Positions 1 through 6,089 of a stretch of DNA of 6,089 bases are shown here, one piece after another. The position numbers were made by a program, and so were the translations under genes. Below the pieces are notes generated by a model. That model was not told the origin of the DNA. It saw only the letters and a program-made list of their open reading frames with translations, and did no database searches. Origin of the DNA: Chthoniobacterales bacterium (GTDB taxonomy: Bacteria; Verrucomicrobiota; Verrucomicrobiia; Chthoniobacterales; UBA10450); assembly GCA_013697015.1 (NCBI GenBank), contig JACCXL010000232.1, positions 1 through 6,089 on the forward strand. Direction: 5' to 3'. Within the stretch, counting starts at the first letter, position 1, and each line of letters begins with the position of its first letter.

Positions 1-3000
1 CGCGGTATTGACGCGCAAGCGGTGGAAGATTGCGGGATCTACCAGCGCGTAAAATACCGGCTGCCGACCAGACCGCCGCTCGTGTCGATCATCATTCCGA
101 CACGGGACCGAGTGGAACTGCTGCGGAAATGCATCGGAAGCCTCGCCCGCCAGACGAATTATCCTGCCTACGAAATAATTCTCGTGGACAACGGCAGCAC
201 CGAGGCAGGTACGACGGATTACTACGCCAGCCTCGCAAACGAACCGGGCATTGAATTGCTCCGGCATCCCGGGGATTTCAATTTCAGCCGCCTATGCAAC
301 GCCGGAGTGGAAGCCGCACACGGCGAGATCGTTGTCCTCCTTAATAACGATGTCGAGATTCTCGATCCGGACTGGCTCACAGAAATGGTGAGTCTCGCCT
401 TGCGTCCAGACGTTGGGGCGGTGGGAGCGCGCCTCTGGGGTCCAGATGGACGGCTGCAACACGGTGGAATTGTACTCTCTCGCCACAACATTGGATCGTA
501 CGCTCATTTCGGCCTGCGGAGGACTGACCTAGGTTATTTCTCCAAGCTGCACCTGACGCAGAATGTTTCAGCTGTGACGGCCGCCTGTCTCGCGACGCGA
601 CGCGAAGTCTATCAGCGTGCCGGTGGATTGAATGAACGCGAGCTGGCGATCGCATTCAACGACGTTGATTTCTGTCTGCGGCTGCGCGCCGCTGGGCTTC
701 GAGTAATCTGGACGCCGAACGCGGATCTCGTGCACTACGAATCCAGTTCACGCGGTCTGGAAGATACAGCCGAAAAACAGGACCGCTTCCATCGCGAAAT
801 CGCCTACATGCGCGAGCGTTGGGGTGAAGTCCTCGACCGCGACCCTTTTTATAACCCAAACCTTTCTCTCGGGACGGAATTATTCACCCTGGCTCTCCCC
901 CCGCGGATAGAACCACCCTGGTTACATCGCGGAAAAAATGTGGCCGGCACCGCCCCGCACTCCGTAATGCCTGAAGAGGGGCCGCCTAGCGACTACGCGT
1001 TCGGAGTCGATGCCCCGATCGACCCGATCGTGTTCGAGAGCGAGCTGGCGGTTTCCGGGTGGCTTGTGCAACGCGAAGGGAAACCCATTCGGGGAATCCG
1101 CGCGACTGTTCGGCGGAAATTTTCGAAGCGCCAGGTATTCCGTGCTCGGCGCAAGCGTCGGCGCCCCGACGTGGCTGCCTCTTTTCCGGAGCTGCCGGAT
1201 GCGATCGCGAGTGGCTTTCTCATCGAGGTGCGTCTTGGGAAGGGACGGAGCAGCCTCAGCTTTGAGGTGCAAGACGATGAGCGTGTCTGGAGGACATTCC
1301 ACACCGCGGGCGTGACTGCCATTCCGCTGAATCTTCTGACGCGGATCGGATTCGATCGAGTGCGGCAAGTCGCTGCAAGCTCGCTCAAGCACGCCTCGTC
1401 GAGCAGGCAGAAAGAACATACGATCAGGCAAGTTGAAAGTAAGCCACGGCCGACGCTGGCCTTAGCACTCCGAACCAGGCGTGTGGATGTGTTTGCGACA
1501 TCAAAATCGAACCTGTTTATTCTCGAAATCGGCGAGTTGGTCGCAGCCGGCTTTCGTGAAGCCGGCTGCGATGCGCGAGTTCGGGTGGACGAAATTCCCG
1601 CGGAGAATGCCTCTCCGGAGACGGTGCAAATCGTCCTCACTCCGCACGAGTATTATAATTTATTCCTGACGGAGCGGCTCCGACGCAGCGAAGCGCGCCG
1701 GATTACTCGGAATGTCGTGCTTCTCTCGACCGAGCAGCCGGAGACTGGATGGTTTCAAAGTAACCTCGGCTGGGCAGTTCATGCGCGAGCAGTGGCCGAT
1801 ATCAATCCACTCGGCGTCACCGCGTATCGCTCGCGCGGGCTGCGCGCATTTCATCTCCCGCTTGGTTTCCATCCGCTGCTCGGTGACGGCAGCCATCTCC
1901 CGCTGAATCATCGCGAGTACGACATCACTTTTCTTGGTTCGATGACGTCCCGTCGCGAGCGGTTTTTTGCCGAACACGCGCCGTTCTTCTCGGAACACCG
2001 ATGTCACCTGCGTCTGGTACCGCTGGGGTTCGCGAAGACGAAAGACACGCGCAGCTATCTATCGGTCGCAGCGCGAAACGAGGTCTTAACGCAGTCGAAA
2101 ATCCTGCTCAACGTCCATTACTCAGACCAGAAGTATTTCGAGTGGCACCGGATGCTGGTCGGAATCGCGAATGGATGCTGCATCATCACCGAGAAATGCC
2201 TCGGCTATGGTCCGTTGGTTCCGGGCAAACACTTCGTGATGGTGGAATCCGAAGATCTGATTCCATCCTGTAAATACTTCCTCGCGCACCCTGAAGAATG
2301 CGCAGCAATCGCGAACTCGGCGGCGACATTTATCCAAACCGAGCTGCGGCAGGCGCAGCTTTGCCGTTCTTTTCTGGCGGAATTTGAAGCCGATCTGGCG
2401 AGGAGCACCCGTGACGGAGCACTTGAGAACGGGGCAATCGCACCTGACCTGGCTGATTCCAATCCGGAACCATTGCCCCCGGAGCTGATGCGGCAATTGT
2501 CTGCCGGGTCACTTCGGCACTTCGGCACCGCGTTGCGAGAAGATCTGCGAAACCTTTTGAGTGAGGTTTCGCCGCGCCAGAGGCGCGAGCGCCCACTCAT
2601 CGCGCAAGATGTCTCGCCTGCAGAGTTGCGTGAAGCGGTTCTCGAAAAACGCAGGGGTTACGCTGAGCGCTGGCAAACTCAGGAGCAAGCCGCGGCCGAG
2701 GAACTGCCCATCTTTCAGTTGCACGAGAATCGCGCTGTCGGAACTGGCCGCGAACCGCAGCTCTCTGTCGTGATTACGTTGTACAATTACGCGCGCTACA
2801 TCGGCGATTGCGTTACCAGTATCGAACGAGCCGCTGAACGACTCAACGACGCGCTCGAGGTCGTGATCGTGAACGACGCCTCAACTGATCGGTCGCTGCG
2901 GGAAGCGCTGCGCTCCGCGACGACCAGCCGTTTGCCGATCCGAATCGCCAATAAGAAATGGAATACCGGCCTTGCGGACGCCCGCAACAAAGGCGTGCAA

Positions 3001-3561
3001 CTCGCGCGGGGCGATTACGTCTTCATCATGGATGCAGACAATCTGATCTTTCCGAATGCGCTCAAGCAATTGCTTGACGTTCTCAAGACGGGAAGCTTCG
3101 CTGCCGCTTACAGCTTGCTTTGCCGATTCCGCGGAACGCCTGCGAATCGGGTCGGACTCCTCAGTCATTTCGATTGGGACCCTCAGATCCTCGTGCAACA
3201 TCCATATATCGACGCGATGGCGATGTTTCGCCGCGAGGCGCTTCTCGAACTCTCCGGCTACGACAACCAGCTCAGCCAAATCGGATGGTTCGGCTGGGAA
3301 GATTACGATCTCTGGTTACGGTTCGCGCTCAGGGACTATCCAGTCGGCTTCGTGCCGAACGTGCTTTGCCTCTACCGCCATCACGATACGTCGATGATCA
3401 ACACGACAAATCTCTTTTCCGCCGAATTGGTGCGGCATTTCATGGCAAATTACGGCGAGCTGCTGGATCGGTTTGATCCTTCTGCCACGATTTTCGGGGT
3501 GCCCAGAGAACGCATCCCCGAGCTCGAGAAGCGCGACTCTCGCTTTGTGCCAACGACGTGA
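1..3561 (+). CDS. Three-module glycosyltransferase (GT2 + GT-B/CgeB-like + GT2), 5' end outside window
   Basis: Predicted cytoplasmic multi-domain glycosyltransferase for surface-glycan assembly; sugars unknown. The frame is open to base 1. GTG at 22 is a possible start, but the codons before it (RGIDAQA) fit the segment normally preceding this GT2 domain, so the gene very likely begins upstream. Residues below count from GTG 22. GT2-A, about 20-245: VSIIIPT 21-27, VDN 55-57, the DXD-like NND 108-110, the acidic NDVDFCLR 213-220 and HYESSSRG 238-245. About 325-437 is a beta-rich spacer containing RPDVAASFP (381-389), a type I associate with such multi-domain glycosyltransferases. About 488-790 is a GT-B-like module resembling CgeB/glycosyltransferase-1 proteins, with STEQPETGWF 569-578 and the donor-side EWHRMLVGIANG 707-718. 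A linker of about 115 residues follows. GT2-B, about 914-1155: VVITLYNYARYI 916-927, VNDASTD 950-956, DXD as DAD 1004-1006 and GWEDYDLWLRF 1091-1101. No signal peptide or membrane segment is visible. Stop TGA 3559-3561. Confident in fold and class, not in substrate. Confidence 0.93.
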   Translation, partial: RGIDAQAVEDCGIYQRVKYRLPTRPPLVSIIIPTRDRVELLRKCIGSLARQTNYPAYEIILVDNGSTEAGTTDYYASLANEPGIELLRHPGDFNFSRLCNAGVEAAHGEIVVLLNNDVEILDPDWLTEMVSLALRPDVGAVGARLWGPDGRLQHGGIVLSRHNIGSYAHFGLRRTDLGYFSKLHLTQNVSAVTAACLATRREVYQRAGGLNERELAIAFNDVDFCLRLRAAGLRVIWTPNADLVHYESSSRGLEDTAEKQDRFHREIAYMRERWGEVLDRDPFYNPNLSLGTELFTLALPPRIEPPWLHRGKNVAGTAPHSVMPEEGPPSDYAFGVDAPIDPIVFESELAVSGWLVQREGKPIRGIRATVRRKFSKRQVFRARRKRRRPDVAASFPELPDAIASGFLIEVRLGKGRSSLSFEVQDDERVWRTFHTAGVTAIPLNLLTRIGFDRVRQVAASSLKHASSSRQKEHTIRQVESKPRPTLALALRTRRVDVFATSKSNLFILEIGELVAAGFREAGCDARVRVDEIPAENASPETVQIVLTPHEYYNLFLTERLRRSEARRITRNVVLLSTEQPETGWFQSNLGWAVHARAVADINPLGVTAYRSRGLRAFHLPLGFHPLLGDGSHLPLNHREYDITFLGSMTSRRERFFAEHAPFFSEHRCHLRLVPLGFAKTKDTRSYLSVAARNEVLTQSKILLNVHYSDQKYFEWHRMLVGIANGCCIITEKCLGYGPLVPGKHFVMVESEDLIPSCKYFLAHPEECAAIANSAATFIQTELRQAQLCRSFLAEFEADLARSTRDGALENGAIAPDLADSNPEPLPPELMRQLSAGSLRHFGTALREDLRNLLSEVSPRQRRERPLIAQDVSPAELREAVLEKRRGYAERWQTQEQAAAEELPIFQLHENRAVGTGREPQLSVVITLYNYARYIGDCVTSIERAAERLNDALEVVIVNDASTDRSLREALRSATTSRLPIRIANKKWNTGLADARNKGVQLARGDYVFIMDADNLIFPNALKQLLDVLKTGSFAAAYSLLCRFRGTPANRVGLLSHFDWDPQILVQHPYIDAMAMFRREALLELSGYDNQLSQIGWFGWEDYDLWLRFALRDYPVGFVPNVLCLYRHHDTSMINTTNLFSAELVRHFMANYGELLDRFDPSATIFGVPRERIPELEKRDSRFVPTT
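1541..1571. repeat. Perfect 13-bp inverted repeat with 5-base loop, inside the large glycosyltransferase gene
   Basis: Arms at 1541-1553 (TCGCAGCCGGCTT) and 1559-1571 (AAGCCGGCTGCGA) are exact reverse complements around the loop TCGTG. The hairpin lies in frame near the start of the GT-B-like module, where it encodes roughly VAAGFREAGCD. That peptide is ordinary for the first helix of a GT-B domain, so coding constraint alone may explain it. No T-run follows, so it does not look like an intrinsic terminator. Confidence 0.6.
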
Positions 3562-3606
3562 TCCCGAGCTGCCGCCGTGACCTTGTCGCGCGTCTTCGCC
3601 TAAAGC

Positions 3607-3614
3607 AAGGGAAG
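3607..3614 (+). promoter_or_regulatory. Ribosome binding site for the GTG-started glycosyltransferase
   Basis: The purine run AAGGGAAG lies just before GTG 3617, with the AGGGA core four bases from the start codon, slightly close but usable. The frame has a stop at 3578-3580 and no other ATG, GTG or TTG between that stop and 3617, which supports this start. The rest of the 55-base gap (3562-3616) shows no promoter or terminator. Confidence 0.55.
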
Positions 3615-3616
3615 CT

Positions 3617-4735
3617 GTGAGCAGATTGTCCACTCGCTTTTTCATTGCCAGCGGTTGTCCGATCGCGACCACGACTCTTTACCGCTGCGTTCATCTCCAG
3701 GAGCAGTTGCAGCACCTTGGGTATCGTGCCGAGGTTGCGGAATGGTTCGACGAGACTCAGATCCATTGCAACGTGACGCTGAATTACGACGTAATCATCT
3801 TGTATCGGCTAGCGATGTGCGCACCACTGCGCCGTCTGATCGATCAGGCACGTGACGTAGACAAGCCGATCATCTTCGATACTGATGACCTGATCTTCGA
3901 GCCAGATCTGATCGAGCAGCATCGTGCGGTCGCGAATCTCACCCCGGCTGAACAAGAACTTCATGCTGAGGGCGTGCGACGCTATCAGGAGACGCTTTTA
4001 GCTTGCAACGCGGTGCTGACGGCGACTCCGATGCTCGCCGAACTCGCTCGCCGTCGAGGGAAAAAAGCTTTCGTGCATCGCAATGCCATGGGCGACGAGA
4101 TGTTCGCGCTCGCTAATCATCTCTATGAACGGCGTCAAGAGCGTCCGGTTACCGATCGAATTGTGATCGGTTACGGCAGTGGCACGGCAACGCACGACGT
4201 CGATTTCAAAGAAGTGAGCGGGGCATTGGAGCAAGTGCTCGGACGTTTCGCTCAGGCGGAGCTCTGGATTGTGGGCCCGTTAGCACTCTCAGAAAAACTC
4301 GAAAGCTATGGGGAACAAATCCGGCGTTTCCCGCTTACCGACTGGCGCGGCTGGTTTGATTTGGTGAGCGAGCTGGATATCGCGCTTGCTCCGCTGGAAT
4401 TGGGGAACGTTTTCTGCCGCGCCAAAAGTGAAATCAAGTTCGTCGAGGCCGGGGCGCTGGGAATACCCGTGGTCGCCTCCGACATCGACCCCTTCCGACA
4501 CGCGGTGACCGATGGGGAGGACGGGTTGCTCGCCAGTGACGAGCGCGATTGGGCTGGAGCGCTGAGCCAGCTGATCGAACGACCGGAGGAGCGCCGCCGG
4601 ATCGGGGAAGGCGCACGCGCAAAGGTGCTCAAGCATTACACTTTGGAAGCGCGAGCGACTGAGCTGGCGGCCATCTTGCCTGAACTGATAGATTCATGTG
4701 GCGCCACGAGGTCTGCGATGACTGTTCCTCAGTGA
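3617..4735 (+). CDS. GT-B glycosyltransferase (GT1/GT4-like), 372 residues
   Basis: Predicted to transfer a sugar from a nucleotide-sugar donor onto a growing glycan in the cytoplasm; donor and acceptor are unknown. Complete, with the usual length of a GT-B enzyme. The N-terminal Rossmann half has a CPIATTTLYRC stretch (residues 14-24) and the acidic FDTDDLIF (87-94), typical of a group of cluster-encoded glycosyltransferases. The C-terminal donor-binding half opens with IGYGSGTATHDVDF (184-197), continues through DIALAPLE (254-261), and has the conserved acidic/lysine segment KSEIKFVEAGALGIPVVAS (270-288) followed by VTDGEDGLLA (297-306). This corresponds to the E-rich nucleotide-sugar site of GT4-type enzymes. 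No signal peptide or membrane helix is visible. It starts 55 bases after the large glycosyltransferase gene and probably shares its transcript. The start is GTG, since an upstream in-frame stop leaves no earlier option. Stop TGA 4733-4735. Confidence 0.92.
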   Translation: MSRLSTRFFIASGCPIATTTLYRCVHLQEQLQHLGYRAEVAEWFDETQIHCNVTLNYDVIILYRLAMCAPLRRLIDQARDVDKPIIFDTDDLIFEPDLIEQHRAVANLTPAEQELHAEGVRRYQETLLACNAVLTATPMLAELARRRGKKAFVHRNAMGDEMFALANHLYERRQERPVTDRIVIGYGSGTATHDVDFKEVSGALEQVLGRFAQAELWIVGPLALSEKLESYGEQIRRFPLTDWRGWFDLVSELDIALAPLELGNVFCRAKSEIKFVEAGALGIPVVASDIDPFRHAVTDGEDGLLASDERDWAGALSQLIERPEERRRIGEGARAKVLKHYTLEARATELAAILPELIDSCGATRSAMTVPQ

Positions 4736-4741
4736 TCCGTT

Positions 4742-4747
4742 GAGAAG
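4742..4747 (+). promoter_or_regulatory. Candidate ribosome binding site that favours GTG 4755 as the next start
   Basis: GAGAAG lies seven bases before GTG 4755, a normal Shine-Dalgarno distance. It is about 13 bases before ATG 4761 and cannot serve TTG 4740, which it overlaps. TTG 4740 has no purine-rich site upstream. The match to the consensus is only partial. Confidence 0.4.
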
Positions 4748-4754
4748 CATCCCC

Positions 4755-5879
4755 GTGGACATGCATCTGGCGATTAATTGGCTGATACCGGAGCCGTTTC
4801 CCGGAGCCGGGGGAGATACCGGCATCTTCCGGACCATTCGTTATCTCGCTGAGTTCGGCCACGACTGTCACGTTTATGTGGTGCCGTACAGTTTGATGAA
4901 TGACTACAGCACTGACCGAATCCGCGAATACATCCGGGAACATTTCGGACACACGCTTGCGCACTACCACCGATGGACCGGGGAGGTCAGAGACGCTGAC
5001 TGCACCTTCGCCACCTTCTGGCCGACCGTGGAGAATTTGCTGACTCTATCAAATAGCGGACGGCGCTATTATTACGTGCAGGATTTTGAACCCTCCTTTT
5101 ATCCCGATGAACCTCACCATTATGCCAGGGCTGAGAATACCTACCGTGCAGGACTGCATTGCATAACGCTGGGACCCTGGCTCGCGAAGCTCTTGCGCGA
5201 GCGCTATTCTGCAACGGCTGATCACTTCGATTTCGCCGTCGATCCAACCATTTATCGGCCTCAGTCCGGCTTGCGTCAGCCTGCACAGCGTGTCTGTTTC
5301 TACGCCCGTCCGACCACACCGCGGCGAGCATATGATCTCGGCTTCGCTGCGCTTGAATTGGTAAAAACGCAGTTGCCGGAAGTCGACATCGCATTTTTTG
5401 GAGCACGAGAGCTTACGTCGCAGCCCTCGTATGCTTTTTCGAATCGTGGGCTGCTGACTGATAATGAACTCGCCACGCTTTTCTCGAGTGCCGATGTCGG
5501 TCTGGTTCTCTCGCTCACGAATCCTTCCTTTGTCCCGCTGGAGATGATGGCGTGCCGCTGCGCCGTGGTCGAGATCGCGAGTGAACGAATGGACGGCGTT
5601 CTGACGCATGGGCACGATGCCTGGCTCTCGGAACCGGTTCCCGAGGCGATCGCCGCAGGCATTGTGCGTCTGCTCGTTGATCATGAACTATGCGAACATC
5701 TAATTGGAAACGCCTACCATCGGACCCGAAATATGAATTGGCGTGACTCGGCACGACAGATCGAAGCTGTTCTCCTGCGGCATGCCGCCACCGGTGCGGA
5801 AGCCTGCATTCGCGATCCTGACGCCGGTGAGGTCGACGGGCGCACGCTACAATCTCGCTGTTCGCCTGTCCCCAATTAG
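4755..5879 (+). CDS. WsaF-like GT-B glycosyltransferase, putative rhamnosyltransferase
   Basis: Predicted cytoplasmic GT-B glycosyltransferase resembling the family of WsaF, a rhamnosyltransferase of S-layer glycan synthesis; rhamnose as donor is inferred from that resemblance only. Diagnostic stretches are AINWLIPEPFPGAGGDTGIF near the N-terminus (4770-4829), a TFWPT segment (about 5010-5024), the signature YYVQDFEPSFYP (5070-5105), TLGPWLAKLL (about 5166-5195) and FDFAVDPTIY (about 5226-5255). The donor-binding half has FYARPTTPRRAYDLG (5298-5342) and NPSFVPLEMMACRCAVV (5520-5570), the counterpart of the GT4 acidic donor site. The start is uncertain: TTG 4740 (379 residues), GTG 4755 (374) and ATG 4761 (372) are in frame. 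GTG 4755 is chosen because GAGAAG sits seven bases before it, and conserved sequence begins only after 4761. The last 25-30 residues look unconserved. It lies 4 to 25 bases after the preceding gene, consistent with coupled translation. Stop TAG 5877-5879. Confidence 0.9.
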   Translation: MDMHLAINWLIPEPFPGAGGDTGIFRTIRYLAEFGHDCHVYVVPYSLMNDYSTDRIREYIREHFGHTLAHYHRWTGEVRDADCTFATFWPTVENLLTLSNSGRRYYYVQDFEPSFYPDEPHHYARAENTYRAGLHCITLGPWLAKLLRERYSATADHFDFAVDPTIYRPQSGLRQPAQRVCFYARPTTPRRAYDLGFAALELVKTQLPEVDIAFFGARELTSQPSYAFSNRGLLTDNELATLFSSADVGLVLSLTNPSFVPLEMMACRCAVVEIASERMDGVLTHGHDAWLSEPVPEAIAAGIVRLLVDHELCEHLIGNAYHRTRNMNWRDSARQIEAVLLRHAATGAEACIRDPDAGEVDGRTLQSRCSPVPN

Positions 5880-5902
5880 ATTGATCACCCGATTTCGCCG
5901 CG

Positions 5903-6089
5903 ATGGAAATTGTTGCGCAACTTCGATCGCGCTGGTTCGAACCCCGAGTCTACGGAGTCGGCGCCTGGACCGGCCATCTGCATTTCGCCTACGATTTGGT
6001 GGCAACGTTGAAGCCGCGGCTTCTCGTCGAACTCGGCACCGACCGCGGCGAAAGTTATTTCGGCTTCTGTCAGTCGGCGCTGGAAAATC
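5903..6089 (+). CDS. Class I SAM-dependent methyltransferase, 3' end outside window
   Basis: The first 62 codons of a gene that continues past the right edge. The visible product has a short N-terminal lead with AWTGHLHFAYDLV (residues 21-33), then LKPRLLVELGTDRGESYFGF (36-55). The LVELGTDRGES part is motif I of a Rossmann-fold methyltransferase, the SAM-binding loop after the first beta strand. The pattern is like Methyltransf_24-type proteins encoded in polysaccharide clusters. The likely role is methylation of a sugar or other glycan substituent, but the acceptor cannot be told. The start is well fixed: a TGA in this frame at 5882-5884 is followed by no start codon before ATG 5903. No clear Shine-Dalgarno site is visible in the 23-base gap, so translation may depend on the upstream gene. 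Such methyltransferases are sometimes fused to a glycosyltransferase domain further along, which this fragment cannot show. Confidence 0.8.
   Translation, partial: MEIVAQLRSRWFEPRVYGVGAWTGHLHFAYDLVATLKPRLLVELGTDRGESYFGFCQSALEN

Noticed and set aside
1015..1030. Small direct repeat of CCGATCG
   Set aside because: Two seven-base copies in coding sequence (API DPI); too short to mean anything.
993..1640. A 215-codon open frame on the minus strand
   Set aside because: It lies wholly inside the large glycosyltransferase gene, shows no recognisable domain, and its translation has the Arg/Ser-rich look of an antisense shadow of GC-rich coding sequence.
3562..3616. Possible promoter or terminator between the first two genes
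   Set aside because: Fifty-five bases with no convincing -35/-10 pair and no stem followed by a T-run; only the ribosome binding site is supported.
4151..4171. Short inverted repeat ACCGATC / GATCGGT
   Set aside because: Only seven base pairs around a seven-base loop, inside conserved coding sequence (IVIGYGSGT); expected by chance.
5049..5684. A 211-codon open frame on the minus strand
   Set aside because: It is entirely opposite the WsaF-like gene, whose motifs are clear in the + frame, and its translation shows no domain.
1..6089. A defence system, mobile element or other unusual system
   Set aside because: All coding space is accounted for by glycosyltransferases and a methyltransferase. 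No transposase, integrase, nuclease, reverse transcriptase, CRISPR repeats or terminal repeats were seen on either strand.

Overview
The window is a stretch of a surface-polysaccharide biosynthesis cluster. It holds four protein-coding genes, all on the + strand and packed almost end to end. Three encode glycosyltransferases and the fourth, cut off by the right edge, begins a SAM-dependent methyltransferase. There are no RNA genes, transposase genes, CRISPR repeats or clear terminators. No gap between genes exceeds about 55 bases, so the set reads as part of one operon that starts before the window and continues after it.

Layout. Bases 1-3561 are most of one very long gene whose frame is still open at the left edge. 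Its product carries three glycosyltransferase modules in one chain: a family 2 (GT-A fold) domain, a beta-rich spacer domain, a GT-B-like domain of the CgeB/glycosyltransferase-1 type, and a second, dissimilar family 2 domain. After a 55-base gap comes a GT-B glycosyltransferase of about 372 residues (3617-4735, GTG start). About 19 bases later comes a second GT-B enzyme resembling the WsaF rhamnosyltransferase family (about 4755-5879, with an ambiguous non-ATG start). At 5903 an ATG opens a methyltransferase that runs off the right end after 62 codons.

How the genes may work together. Five glycosyltransferase catalytic modules in a row, plus a methyltransferase, suit assembly of a multi-sugar glycan (O-antigen, capsule, exopolysaccharide or S-layer glycan) on the cytoplasmic face of the membrane, with possible methylation of a sugar. 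No polymerase, flippase, ABC transporter or nucleotide-sugar synthesis gene is present, so the export route and sugar identities cannot be read here. Only the WsaF-like gene hints at a sugar (rhamnose), by family resemblance.

Organism. The sequence looks moderately GC-rich (judged by eye), uses GTG and probably other alternative starts, and has weak Shine-Dalgarno sites. It is bacterial. Similar multi-domain glycosyltransferase genes occur in Proteobacteria, Verrucomicrobia, Acidobacteria and relatives. I lean weakly toward a soil or environmental Gram-negative lineage but cannot assign a phylum.
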